Source: Rodentibacter caecimuris
GTDB lineage: Bacteria > Pseudomonadota > Gammaproteobacteria > Enterobacterales > Pasteurellaceae
Assembly (NCBI RefSeq): GCF_024622045.1
Contig: NZ_JANKBP010000006.1
Direction: 5' to 3' (one strand)
DNA: 64,000 nt
Shown piece after piece: positions 1-8,152 of the stretch. Position numbers and translations under genes: made by a program. The notes below the pieces were generated by a model. It had not been told where the DNA came from and did not search any database. It saw nothing but the letters and a program-made list of their open reading frames with translations. The first letter of the stretch is position 1; the number at the start of each line of letters is the position of its first letter.

Positions 1-34
1 GTTTGGGGGCTGGCAGTCAGTCCCTTATGATTAA

Positions 35-931
35 TTAAATCAAACCTGCTGTTTTTAATGCTGCTTCAACTCTTGGTTGTGCGTTTTCACTGAGAATTGT
101 TAATGGTAAACGAAGAGAAGGCGATTTTATTAATCCCAAACGATAAGCCGCCCATTTCACCGGAATTGGGTTGGGTTCCACAAACAAATCACGATGTAAT
201 GCCATTAAACGCCGGTTAATTTCTTCTGCTTTGGAAAGTTCGTCAACACGCACTAAACGACACATTTCCGCCATATCTTTTGCAGCCAGGTTGTTGGTAA
301 CGGAAATGACACCTTCAGCCCCTAGCTTCATCGCTTCTAATCCCGTTGCATCATCACCGCTTAATACGATGAAATTTTCTCCTGCTAATTTTTTGATTTC
401 TGTTATACGATGGACTTCACCGGTTGCTTCTTTAATACCAACGATATTTTCAATCTGTGCCAAACGGGCAACGGTTTCAGGTTTCATATCGCTTCCCGTA
501 CGCCCCGGTACATTGTAAAGAATTTGAGGTAAATCGGTACATTCCGCAATAGCTTTAAAGTGTTGGAACATTCCTTCTTGTGTCGGCTTGTTATAATACG
601 GCACAACGGAAAGACACCCGGCCACACCGCTATCACGCAATAGTTTTGTCATCACAATCGCTTCGCTGGTTGCATTTGCGCCTGTTCCTGCAATGATTGG
701 AATACGTCCTTTTGCCAGTTCTACAGTTTTCTCAATCACCTTAACATTTTCTTCAATACTTAATGTAGCGGATTCACCGGTCGTGCCTACTGAAACGATA
801 GCATTAGTGCCTGCATCAATATGAAACTCTACTAATTTTTCTAGGGCTTCAAAATCAATTCCGCCGTGATTATCCATAGGGGTGACTAAAGCAACAATGC
901 TGCCAAAAAATAAGGGATTTTGCGTAGACAT
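35..931 (-). CDS. dapA: 4-hydroxy-tetrahydrodipicolinate synthase
   Basis: Class I aldolase that condenses pyruvate with aspartate semialdehyde, the first committed step to diaminopimelate and lysine. The 298-residue length is normal for DapA. Visible family features are GTTGES near residue 49, the PYYNKPTQEG segment at 111 with Tyr113, the active-site Tyr139 in LYNVPGRTG and the Schiff-base Lys167 in GIKEATG. It is transcribed away from bcp, an arrangement I recall from Haemophilus. It is distinguished from the related NanA in this window by the YNVPGR signature. The start has a good AGG-containing ribosome site in the 930s. Confidence 0.97.
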   Translation of the reverse strand: MSTQNPLFFGSIVALVTPMDNHGGIDFEALEKLVEFHIDAGTNAIVSVGTTGESATLSIEENVKVIEKTVELAKGRIPIIAGTGANATSEAIVMTKLLRDSGVAGCLSVVPYYNKPTQEGMFQHFKAIAECTDLPQILYNVPGRTGSDMKPETVARLAQIENIVGIKEATGEVHRITEIKKLAGENFIVLSGDDATGLEAMKLGAEGVISVTNNLAAKDMAEMCRLVRVDELSKAEEINRRLMALHRDLFVEPNPIPVKWAAYRLGLIKSPSLRLPLTILSENAQPRVEAALKTAGLI

Positions 932-1037
932 AAAACCTCCGTTTCAGATTATCGTGATTAATATTTGAAAAACACCTGCTAGGATCGCTAAAATGATTAA
1001 AATTTGCAAATCATTTTTTTATTTTAAGGAATTTTCT

Positions 1038-1511
1038 ATGAAAACATTACAAGCGGGTGATACCGCGCCGCAGTTTACATTACATAATCAGGCTGAAATA
1101 CCGGTTTCCCTTGCGGAATTTAAAGGTAAAAAAGTGCTTGTTTATTTTTACCCCAAAGCACTCACACCCGGTTGCACAACACAAGCTTGCGGATTACGGG
1201 ATGCAAAAAATGAATTAGAAAAATTGGGTATAGTCATTTTAGGTATTAGCCCTGATAGCCCTAAAAAATTAGCGCAGTTTGCTGAGAAAAAAGCACTCAA
1301 TTTCACTTTACTTTCGGATGAAAACCATCAAGTCGCCGAGCAATTTGGCGTATGGGGCGAAAAGAAATTTATGGGAAGAACTTACGATGGTATCCATCGA
1401 ATAAGCTTTCTCATAGATGAACAAGGCAGAATTCAGCAAGTATTTGATAAATTTAAAACCGGCGACCATCATCAGGTGGTTTTAGATTATCTTCAATCCC
1501 TCTTTTTATAA
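1038..1511 (+). CDS. bcp: Thiol peroxidase of the Bcp (AhpC/TSA, PrxQ) family
   Basis: Thioredoxin-dependent peroxidase that reduces hydrogen peroxide and organic hydroperoxides in the cytoplasm. The 157-residue form starting at MKTLQAGD is preferred over the longer frame from 993, because AAGGAAT precedes it and family members begin here. The peroxidatic Cys46 lies in LTPGCTTQACGLRD with a likely resolving Cys51 five residues later, the PrxQ/Bcp arrangement. The YFYPK strand and a thioredoxin-like fold pattern follow the family. It is divergent from dapA with a short shared promoter region. Confidence 0.95.
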   Translation: MKTLQAGDTAPQFTLHNQAEIPVSLAEFKGKKVLVYFYPKALTPGCTTQACGLRDAKNELEKLGIVILGISPDSPKKLAQFAEKKALNFTLLSDENHQVAEQFGVWGEKKFMGRTYDGIHRISFLIDEQGRIQQVFDKFKTGDHHQVVLDYLQSLFL

Positions 1512-1549
1512 AATTGACCGGTATGATGTTGCAAACTCACAAAACAAAA

Positions 1550-1617
1550 TGTAGGTGCGAATTGTGTGTGCCCTAATCGATAAATTTGATAGCGGGCGCA
1601 CATAGTGTGTTCCTACA
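1550..1617. repeat. REP-like imperfect inverted repeat
   Basis: The left end reads TGTAGGTGCGAATTGTGTG and continues to GCCC; the right end, reversed and complemented, reads TGTAGGAACACACTATGTG and continues to GCCC. The arms share both ends and most of the middle around a loop of about 20 bases. It sits just after bcp. The form resembles the short palindromic interspersed repeats common in Haemophilus and Aggregatibacter intergenic DNA. No second copy is recognised in this window. Confidence 0.5.
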
Positions 1618-2064
1618 CTCAGATTAAATCGAAAAAATTGACTGTACTTTAAGATTTAAACAATAGGAATCAAATGAAACTTCTCGAAAAATGACTTCAT
1701 TTTACCGCACTTACACCTTGAGTTATTCCATTCGCCGGGTGAATCCCGATGAATTGGAAATTCGCCAAGTCTGAAATATATCGGACGTTGCTATACATTC
1801 CCGTATCTATTTTGAAAAAAGTAGGGCGTTTTGCTATCAAGCGGTTAATTTTTACGGATAATTTGAAAAAAATTGCGTAGGGGTAAAAGCCTACGTAGTG
1901 TCATATCAATCCACTTTTACAGTGTTACAAGAGCGTTGAAACTGCTCATCTTTCGACAGGCTCAGGAATCATAATTTCAGCGTTGTACAATGGCTACGCA
2001 ATTTCGGCGTTTTTCCCCAATTAATATTTACGAGCTCATTTCCTTTTGCTAGAATTTAGTTTCT

Positions 2065-2085
2065 AATTGAAACTAATTCTCAATT
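2065..2085. promoter_or_regulatory. Candidate Fur box before exbB
   Basis: The core TGAAACTAATTCTCA (2068-2082) matches the 7-1-7 Fur pattern TGATAAT-N-ATTATCA at 11 of 14 positions. It lies 26 bases before the exbB start, which fits iron repression of the TonB energising operon. Confidence 0.65.
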
Positions 2086-2110
2086 GCCTTTTATGTTTTA
2101 AGGATAAAAA

Positions 2111-2563
2111 ATGCCTCAACTTTTTGAATTTTTACAACAATACAGTGATTACATTATTATCGGGCTTTTATTTGTGATGAGCGTGATTATGCTTGCGATG
2201 GTTATTGAACGCTTTATTTTTCTAAGCAGGATTAATGTAGGTAAATATTCTAATATCCATGCGCTGGATATTGATTTGAAGCGTAATATGACCACGATTT
2301 CAACTGTTGGTGCGAATGCGCCCTATGTAGGGTTATTAGGTACGGTTATCGGTATTTTATTAACTTTCTATCAAATTGGTCAGGGTGGTGGCGATGTGGA
2401 TGCCGGTAAAATTATGCTGCATCTTTCTTTAGCGTTAAAAGCAACCGCACTTGGGATTTTGGTGGCTATTCCGGCGATGGTGTTTTATAGCGGTTTAAAC
2501 CGTAAAATTGAAGTAAACCGCTTAAAATGGAAAGTGTTAAATTCACAGAAAGATAAGGAATAA
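2111..2563 (+). CDS. exbB: Biopolymer transport protein ExbB
   Basis: Inner-membrane proton-channel subunit that, with ExbD, energises TonB for outer-membrane uptake of iron, haem and similar ligands. The 150-residue protein has three predicted membrane segments (about 14-36, 68-88 and 108-130) and the MotA/TolQ-type segment GANAPYVGLLGTVIGILLTF. It is much shorter than the roughly 244-residue enterobacterial ExbB; the short form is usual in Pasteurellaceae. It is followed after two bases by exbD and then tonB, a single operon. Confidence 0.95.
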   Translation: MPQLFEFLQQYSDYIIIGLLFVMSVIMLAMVIERFIFLSRINVGKYSNIHALDIDLKRNMTTISTVGANAPYVGLLGTVIGILLTFYQIGQGGGDVDAGKIMLHLSLALKATALGILVAIPAMVFYSGLNRKIEVNRLKWKVLNSQKDKE

Positions 2564-2565
2564 TC

Positions 2566-2970
2566 GTGAAAAAATTTGATGAAATCAATATTATTCCTTT
2601 CATTGACATTATGTTGGTGCTGTTAGCCATTGTTTTGATTACCGCTTCTTTTATTTCTCAGGGAAAAATTCAAGTCAATGTGCCAAAGGCAAGTACGGCG
2701 GTCGCTTTTAAATCTGATGATTTGGCTAAATTACTCACGGTTACGGCGAAAGGAGAGCTCTACTTCAACGATAAACCTATCTCACAAGATGCACTAGAGG
2801 TGGAAATTAACCAATGGGATAAGGGGCAAAAAGTGACATTAAAAATTGATGCGGAAGCGAGTTTTCAGGATTTTGTCACTATTACCGATTTACTTGCCAA
2901 AAATGAGATCAAAAATGTGGCATTGGTATCAATGAAAGATAAAAAACGTATGACACCTGCCGGAAAATAG
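2566..2970 (+). CDS. exbD: Biopolymer transport protein ExbD
   Basis: Single-pass inner-membrane partner of ExbB that carries the proton-responsive aspartate. The 134-residue product has the sequence NIIPFIDIMLVLL, with the conserved membrane Asp at position 14, followed by a periplasmic domain. The start codon is GTG, placed two bases after the exbB stop, with AAGGAAT in the exbB end as ribosome site; translational coupling is likely. Confidence 0.95.
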   Translation: MKKFDEINIIPFIDIMLVLLAIVLITASFISQGKIQVNVPKASTAVAFKSDDLAKLLTVTAKGELYFNDKPISQDALEVEINQWDKGQKVTLKIDAEASFQDFVTITDLLAKNEIKNVALVSMKDKKRMTPAGK

Positions 2971-2972
2971 GA

Positions 2973-3749
2973 ATGGTTATGCAACAAGCTAAACGTTTAT
3001 CCCTAGCTTTGCTTATTTCTCTTCTCGTTCATAGCTCTGTGGTTGGGGCATTGTTGTGGAATTGGCAGGAATCTGATGATAGTGCAAATAACCATATTGG
3101 TGAGTTGGCGACGACAATTTCAATGGAAATGTTGCAGGGAATGCGCATTGAAGAGCCGGAATCGGAGCCGACATCTCAAAAGAGTGAGCCAGAGCCGGAG
3201 CTAAAAGAAGAGATAGTCGCGGATCCGACAAAAAAACCGGAACCTGAGAAGAAAAAACAACCTGAGAATAAACAGGAAAAACCAAAACCGCCCAAAGAAA
3301 AACCAAAAAAACAGGTTCAACAAGCTGAAAAACCACAGAAATTACCGCAACATTTGCCGGTAGGCGAGCGTAATGTCAATTCTGCTTCGGTGGTAAATTC
3401 AAAAGCGACAACAATTGGAACGGCGGTAAATACCAATGCCAATATGGTAGGGAGCGGTTCAAATACCAATGAAATTGCTGCGTATCGGGCCGCACTTTAT
3501 CGTGAAATAGAGCGTCGAAAAGAATATCCGACACGGGCTAAAATGATGCGTAAACAGGGAATCGCTTATGTTTCATTTAGTGTTGGTCATGACGGCTCAT
3601 TAAGCGGAGAAAATTTGGTGAAATCCTCCGGCGATGAAAGCTTGGATAAGGCCGCATTAAAAGCAGTGAAAAGAGCAAGATCTGTTGGACCTAAACCAAA
3701 TGGATTTGAGAGTAGAGTTTCTGTCCCGATTCGCTTTAGTTTGCAATAA
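2973..3749 (+). CDS. tonB: Energy transducer TonB
   Basis: Periplasm-spanning protein that links the ExbBD motor to TonB-dependent outer-membrane receptors. The N-terminal membrane anchor (about 8-30) is followed by a Pro/Glu/Lys-rich spacer (about 60-130) and a C-terminal TonB domain from about residue 165, including EYPTRAKMMRKQG and VSVPIRFSL. Two ATG codons, at 2973 and 2979, are possible starts. It is the last gene of exbB-exbD-tonB and is followed by a strong hairpin terminator. Confidence 0.95.
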   Translation: MVMQQAKRLSLALLISLLVHSSVVGALLWNWQESDDSANNHIGELATTISMEMLQGMRIEEPESEPTSQKSEPEPELKEEIVADPTKKPEPEKKKQPENKQEKPKPPKEKPKKQVQQAEKPQKLPQHLPVGERNVNSASVVNSKATTIGTAVNTNANMVGSGSNTNEIAAYRAALYREIERRKEYPTRAKMMRKQGIAYVSFSVGHDGSLSGENLVKSSGDESLDKAALKAVKRARSVGPKPNGFESRVSVPIRFSLQ

Positions 3750-3776
3750 AAGCAGAGTTTAACTCTGCTTTTTTAT
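3748..3776 (+). terminator. Rho-independent terminator after tonB
   Basis: A perfect 12-bp stem (AAAAGCAGAGTT / AACTCTGCTTTT) with a one-base centre, followed by T residues. It overlaps the tonB stop codon and ends the exbBD-tonB transcript; it could also serve glmU read from the other strand. Confidence 0.85.
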
Positions 3777-3790
3777 TATGACATCAGCTC

Positions 3791-5161
3791 TTATTTTTTC
3801 TTAACAGGGCGTTGCCAGCCCTGAATATGACGTTGTGGCACACGTGTAATCACTAACTCATCTTTTGCGACATTACGCGTGATGGTTGAACCCGCACCAA
3901 TTGTTGCACCGTCTTCAACCGTAACAGGTGCTACTAATTGTGTATCGGAACCCACGAAAACATTATCACCAATAATGGTTTTAAATTTATTTGCTCCGTC
4001 ATAATTACAGGTGATAACCCCTGCGCCAATATTACAATGTGCGCCGATTTCACTGTCTCCTACATAGGTTAAATGGTTCACTTTTGAACCTTTACCGACG
4101 ACGGATTTTTTAATTTCTACAAAGTTACCAATGTGGGTTTCGGCAGCAAGTTCTGTGCCGGGACGTAAACGGGAGAACGGACCGATTGCCGCTTTTTCGC
4201 CAATGCTGGCATCTTCTAGTACGGAATAAGGTTTTACTTCCACATCATCACCGATCACTACATTTTTCAATAGACAACCGGCACCAATTTTTACCCGATT
4301 TCCTAACCGCACTTTGCCTTCAATAATCACATTCACATCAATTTCAACATCTTTACCGTGTTCTAGCGAACCACGTAAATCGAAACGAGTCGGATCAAAT
4401 AACATCACACCTTCTAACAATAAGCGTTCAGCTTGTTTATGTTGATAGTAACGTTCAAGTGCGGCTAGCTGTAAACGATTATTCGCCCCTTCCACTTCCA
4501 TTCTATCCATTGCTTGAACGGCAACAACTTGGTAACCGTCTTGGTTTGCGAGAGCAATTAAATCCGTTAAATAATATTCGCCTTGTGCATTATTGTTGCC
4601 GACACGTGCAAGCCATTTTTTGAGGCTTGCCCCATCGGATACCATCACACCGGTGTTTACTTCCTGAACCTTTAATTGTTCTGCATTCGCATCTTTTTGT
4701 TCCACAATGGCAACGACACGACCATTTTCACGAATAATACGCCCATAACCGGTCGGATTGTCGAGTTGTACGGTCAATAACGCAATGCCGTTTTCCGGTT
4801 TTGCTGCGATCAGTTTTTCTAGAGTTGCTTTGGTAATGAGCGGTGCATCGCCGTAAAGCACCACAATATTTTCATCGTCTTTAAAAAACGGTGCAGCCTG
4901 TTGCACTGCGTGTGCCGTGCCAAGTTGTTCGGTTTGCAATACCCAATTGACGTTTTCATTGGCAAGGCGTTCACGCATTAATTCACCGCCATGTCCGTAA
5001 ATTAAATGTACGTTTTCAGCCCCTAAGGAATTTGCCGTATCAATCACGTGCTTCACCATCGGCTTGCCTGCCACCGTATGCAATACTTTTGGCAAATCCG
5101 AGTACATCCGCGTACCTTTTCCTGCCGCCAAAATGACCGCACTTAATGTTTTGTTTACCAT
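3791..5161 (-). CDS. glmU: Bifunctional GlmU: glucosamine-1-P acetyltransferase and GlcNAc-1-P uridyltransferase
   Basis: Makes UDP-GlcNAc, the precursor of peptidoglycan and lipid A, in two steps. The N-terminal pyrophosphorylase half begins with LAAGKGTRMYSDLPKVLH, and the C-terminal half is a left-handed beta-helix of hexapeptide repeats (from about residue 250) containing the acetyltransferase site. The 456-residue length is normal. It follows functionally from glmS in this window. It is single-gene, convergent with tonB and divergent from fucR. Confidence 0.97.
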   Translation of the reverse strand: MVNKTLSAVILAAGKGTRMYSDLPKVLHTVAGKPMVKHVIDTANSLGAENVHLIYGHGGELMRERLANENVNWVLQTEQLGTAHAVQQAAPFFKDDENIVVLYGDAPLITKATLEKLIAAKPENGIALLTVQLDNPTGYGRIIRENGRVVAIVEQKDANAEQLKVQEVNTGVMVSDGASLKKWLARVGNNNAQGEYYLTDLIALANQDGYQVVAVQAMDRMEVEGANNRLQLAALERYYQHKQAERLLLEGVMLFDPTRFDLRGSLEHGKDVEIDVNVIIEGKVRLGNRVKIGAGCLLKNVVIGDDVEVKPYSVLEDASIGEKAAIGPFSRLRPGTELAAETHIGNFVEIKKSVVGKGSKVNHLTYVGDSEIGAHCNIGAGVITCNYDGANKFKTIIGDNVFVGSDTQLVAPVTVEDGATIGAGSTITRNVAKDELVITRVPQRHIQGWQRPVKKK

Positions 5162-5282
5162 AAATTCTCTCTTGTGATCAAAAAGTCGAAATATTTTAGC
5201 GTAGAAAGGAAAAGATGATAAGTTGTTTATTTTTTCTAAAAAACTCTATAATGAGACAATTTTTGAGCGATTTGGGGTGAAT

Positions 5283-6032
5283 ATGCGTAATAGGGATGAC
5301 ATGATTTTGCAATGGATTAATCAGCAAGGAAAAGCGAGTGTGATTGAACTGGCTGAAAAGTGCGACATATCTGTTGAAACTATCCGACGTGATCTTAATC
5401 GACTTGAAAAACAAGGATTGCTTTATCGTACCCATGGTGGGGCGATAAGTAATAAAACGACAGATCTGGGCTCTTTTTTTCAGACTCGGCGATATATTAA
5501 TGCAACAGAAAAACGCTATATTGCTAAAAATGCGCTTGAATTACTTTATGAAAATGCGGTGATTGGATTAGATGCAAGTTCTACAAGTTGGTATTTTGCA
5601 CATTTAATGCCGGATATTCCTTGCACGGTGGTAACTAATTCTATGCTGAATATCAACGCATTGGTTAATAAGCCCAACATTAAAACCATTGTAACCGGTG
5701 GGGTTTATTCATCAAAATATGAAGCATTTTATGGGCCGTTATCAGAATATTTATTACAACGCCTCCATATTAACTTTTCTATTTTTTCTTGTTCCGGGAT
5801 TGATAATCAAGGAAACATTTGGGAGTCCAACGAGTTAAATGCGTCTGTAAAGCGTAAAATGATGGAAGCATCAGAGCATGCTTATCTTTTGGCGGATCAT
5901 TCCAAATTTGAGAAAAAAAGCCTTATCCAATTAACTGAATTGAGAGAAATTAATACTCTTTTTACTGATTCCGATTTGTCCGAAACACTTCAGGCATATT
6001 GTGAAAAAAATGATATTTTGACTGTTTTATAA
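5283..6032 (+). CDS. fucR: DeoR-family regulator of the fucose operon
   Basis: DeoR-type transcription factor of 249 residues when started at MRNRDDMI, where GGGGTGAAT gives a ribosome site; a frame open from 5223 is longer than needed. The N-terminal helix-turn-helix includes SVETIRRDLNRLEKQGLL, followed by the typical THGGA and a sugar-phosphate-binding domain with LDASSTSWYFA and TGGVYSSKYEAF. Placement directly before fucI supports the role of fucose regulator, which in enterobacteria responds to fuculose-1-phosphate. The ligand here is inferred. Confidence 0.88.
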   Translation: MRNRDDMILQWINQQGKASVIELAEKCDISVETIRRDLNRLEKQGLLYRTHGGAISNKTTDLGSFFQTRRYINATEKRYIAKNALELLYENAVIGLDASSTSWYFAHLMPDIPCTVVTNSMLNINALVNKPNIKTIVTGGVYSSKYEAFYGPLSEYLLQRLHINFSIFSCSGIDNQGNIWESNELNASVKRKMMEASEHAYLLADHSKFEKKSLIQLTELREINTLFTDSDLSETLQAYCEKNDILTVL

Positions 6033-6112
6033 TAAATAATGACCGAATTTACCGTTTGCTAAAAATATAAGCAATAATCGGGCATTATTTTCCCGAAAAA
6101 ATACCCAATTAT

Positions 6113-6128
6113 TGTGATCCCTTTCACA
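6113..6128. promoter_or_regulatory. CRP site before fucI
   Basis: TGTGA-N6-TCACA matches the CRP consensus in both half-sites. It lies about 130 bases before the fucI start and suggests cAMP-CRP activation of fucose catabolism when better sugars are absent. Confidence 0.8.
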
Positions 6129-6260
6129 AATTTGAAATCAACTTCATTTTTCTCCTATTTTCTTTCATTTTTTTATTCAAAAATAATTTCAAGTTAAGCA
6201 GATAAACCGCTTATCCGAGATTTCAATATGAATGTTAAAAATGATAGGAGAGACTCTATT

Positions 6261-8030
6261 ATGACATCTTTTACCCAAACCAATCGTATTAAAATCGGTA
6301 TTCGTCCAACCATTGACGGTCGTCGTATGGGCGTACGTGAATCGTTAGAAGATCAAACCATGCGTATGGCAAAATCTGTTGCAGACTTATTACAAACACA
6401 TATCCGCCATACTGACGGTTCTTTTGTCACTTGTGTGATTGCCGATACTTGTATCGGTGGCGTTGCGGAAGCCGCAGCTTGTGCGGATAAGTTTAAACGT
6501 GAAAACGTGGGATTAACCATTACTGTAACCCCTTGCTGGTGCTACGGTTCCGAAACTATTGATATGGATCCACATATGCCAAAAGCCATTTGGGGATTTA
6601 ACGGCACTGAGCGTCCGGGCGCGGTTTATCTTGCCGCTGCACTTGCAGGTCATTCCCAATTAGGTTTACCGGCATTCTCAATTTATGGAACAGAAGTTCA
6701 AGAAGCGGATGACACAGAAATTCCGGAGGATGTAAAAGAAAAACTCTTACGTTTTGCCCGTGCCGGTCTCACCGTCGCAACCATTCGCGGTAAATCTTAT
6801 TTGTCCATCGGTTCTGTTTCTATGGGGATCGCCGGCTCCATTGTGAACCAACAATTTTTCCAAGAATACCTCGGTATGCGTAATGAATACGTTGATATGA
6901 CCGAAATCAAACGTCGTTTAGATCGCAAAATTTATGATCAAGAAGAAGTGGATCTCGCACTTTCTTGGGTAAAACAATATTGCAAAGAGGGCGTTGATGT
7001 AAATAGCCTTGAAAATCAACGCAGTGCAGAAGAACGTGCCGAGCTTTGGGAAAATGTGGTGAAAATGACCATCATTACCCGAGATTTAATGGTGGGCAAT
7101 CCAAAATTAGCGAAATTAAATTATGCGGAAGAAGCATTAGGTCATAACGCCATTGCAGCCGGTTTCCAAGGTCAACGTCATTGGACCGATCATTTACCAA
7201 ACGGTGACTTTATGGAGGCGATGTTGAATTCTACTTATGATTGGAATGGCGTTCGACCACCCTATATTCTCGCCACTGAAAATGACAGTTTGAATGCGGT
7301 GTGTATGCTGTTCGGACATCAATTGACCGGTCAGGCTCAAGTTTTTGCTGATGTGCGTACTTATTGGAGCCCTGAATCCGTTGAGCGTGTGACCGGTTGG
7401 AAACCGGAAAGCGGCTTTATTCATTTAATTAACTCCGGTTCCGCAGCGCTTGACGGTACGGGGCAACACAGAGATGAAAGTGGCAAACCCGCCATTAAAC
7501 CGGTTTGGCAAGTAACCGAACAAGACGGCAAACGTTGTTTGGCGCATACCCGTTGGTGTCCGGCAGTACATGAATATTTCCGTGGCGGTGGTTTATCTTC
7601 TCAATTTTTAACTCAAGGCGGTATGCCGTTCACAATGCATCGTATTAACCTGATCAAAGGATTAGGGCCGGTATTGCAAATTGCCGAAGGTTGGTCAATC
7701 GATTTACCGGAACAAGTACACGATATCCTCAACAAACGCACGAATGAAACTTGGCCGACGACGTGGTTTGTTCCTCGTTTAACAGGCAAGGGCGCATTCA
7801 CCGATGTGTATTCCGTCATGGCAAATTGGGGAGCGAACCATTGTGCCGCCACTTATGGACATATTGGTTCAGATCTCATCACCCTTGCCTCAATGTTACG
7901 TATTCCGGTTTGTATGCATAACGTTGATGAACGCAATATATTCCGTCCAAGTGCTTGGAATGGTTTTGGTCAAGATAAAGAAGGCCAGGATTATCGCGCC
8001 TGTAAAAACTTCGGGCCACTTTATAAATAA
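6261..8030 (+). CDS. fucI: L-fucose isomerase
   Basis: Converts L-fucose to L-fuculose, a metal-dependent step. The chosen start MTSFTQTN follows AGGAGAG; the frame also runs upstream to 6228. The 589-residue product is of usual length and carries TENDSLNAV and FADVRTYW, which contain the Glu and Asp metal ligands of the family, and the AALDGTGQ segment. First structural gene of the fuc operon; an inverted uptake-signal pair separates it from fucK. Confidence 0.97.
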   Translation: MTSFTQTNRIKIGIRPTIDGRRMGVRESLEDQTMRMAKSVADLLQTHIRHTDGSFVTCVIADTCIGGVAEAAACADKFKRENVGLTITVTPCWCYGSETIDMDPHMPKAIWGFNGTERPGAVYLAAALAGHSQLGLPAFSIYGTEVQEADDTEIPEDVKEKLLRFARAGLTVATIRGKSYLSIGSVSMGIAGSIVNQQFFQEYLGMRNEYVDMTEIKRRLDRKIYDQEEVDLALSWVKQYCKEGVDVNSLENQRSAEERAELWENVVKMTIITRDLMVGNPKLAKLNYAEEALGHNAIAAGFQGQRHWTDHLPNGDFMEAMLNSTYDWNGVRPPYILATENDSLNAVCMLFGHQLTGQAQVFADVRTYWSPESVERVTGWKPESGFIHLINSGSAALDGTGQHRDESGKPAIKPVWQVTEQDGKRCLAHTRWCPAVHEYFRGGGLSSQFLTQGGMPFTMHRINLIKGLGPVLQIAEGWSIDLPEQVHDILNKRTNETWPTTWFVPRLTGKGAFTDVYSVMANWGANHCAATYGHIGSDLITLASMLRIPVCMHNVDERNIFRPSAWNGFGQDKEGQDYRACKNFGPLYK

Positions 8031-8087
8031 GTGATGATTGGCACGTGCTTTGCAACGCGTGTCACCATTCCATCCAGAACCCACATT

Positions 8088-8132
8088 GAAGTGCGGTCAA
8101 AAATTCATTTATTTTTTCAACCGCACTTTTTT
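8088..8132 (+). terminator. Inverted uptake-signal pair between fucI and fucK
   Basis: GAAGTGCGGT and ACCGCACTT, 18 bases apart, form a hairpin followed by a T-run. The structure resembles a terminator but sits inside a co-directional operon, so it probably causes partial termination. Confidence 0.6.
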
Positions 8133-8152
8133 CTCAATTTTAGGGAGGGCTT

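Larger units (their letters stand above)
1512..2110. other. Long non-coding stretch with decayed sequence between bcp and exbB
   Basis: About 600 bases with no credible gene. It contains a 68-bp imperfect inverted repeat (1550-1617), two uptake signals, an isolated 28-codon frame at 1691-1774 and short inverted pieces such as TTGCGTAG near 1872 and CTACGCAA near 1991. The final 50 bases carry the exbB promoter and Fur-type site. The mix of repeat pieces and short frames looks like accumulated debris rather than a functional locus. Confidence 0.6.

Noticed and set aside
1..34. Possible 3' end of a plus-strand gene, reading FGGWQSVPYD then stop
   Set aside because: Only 11 codons including the stop are in the window; this is too little to call a gene.
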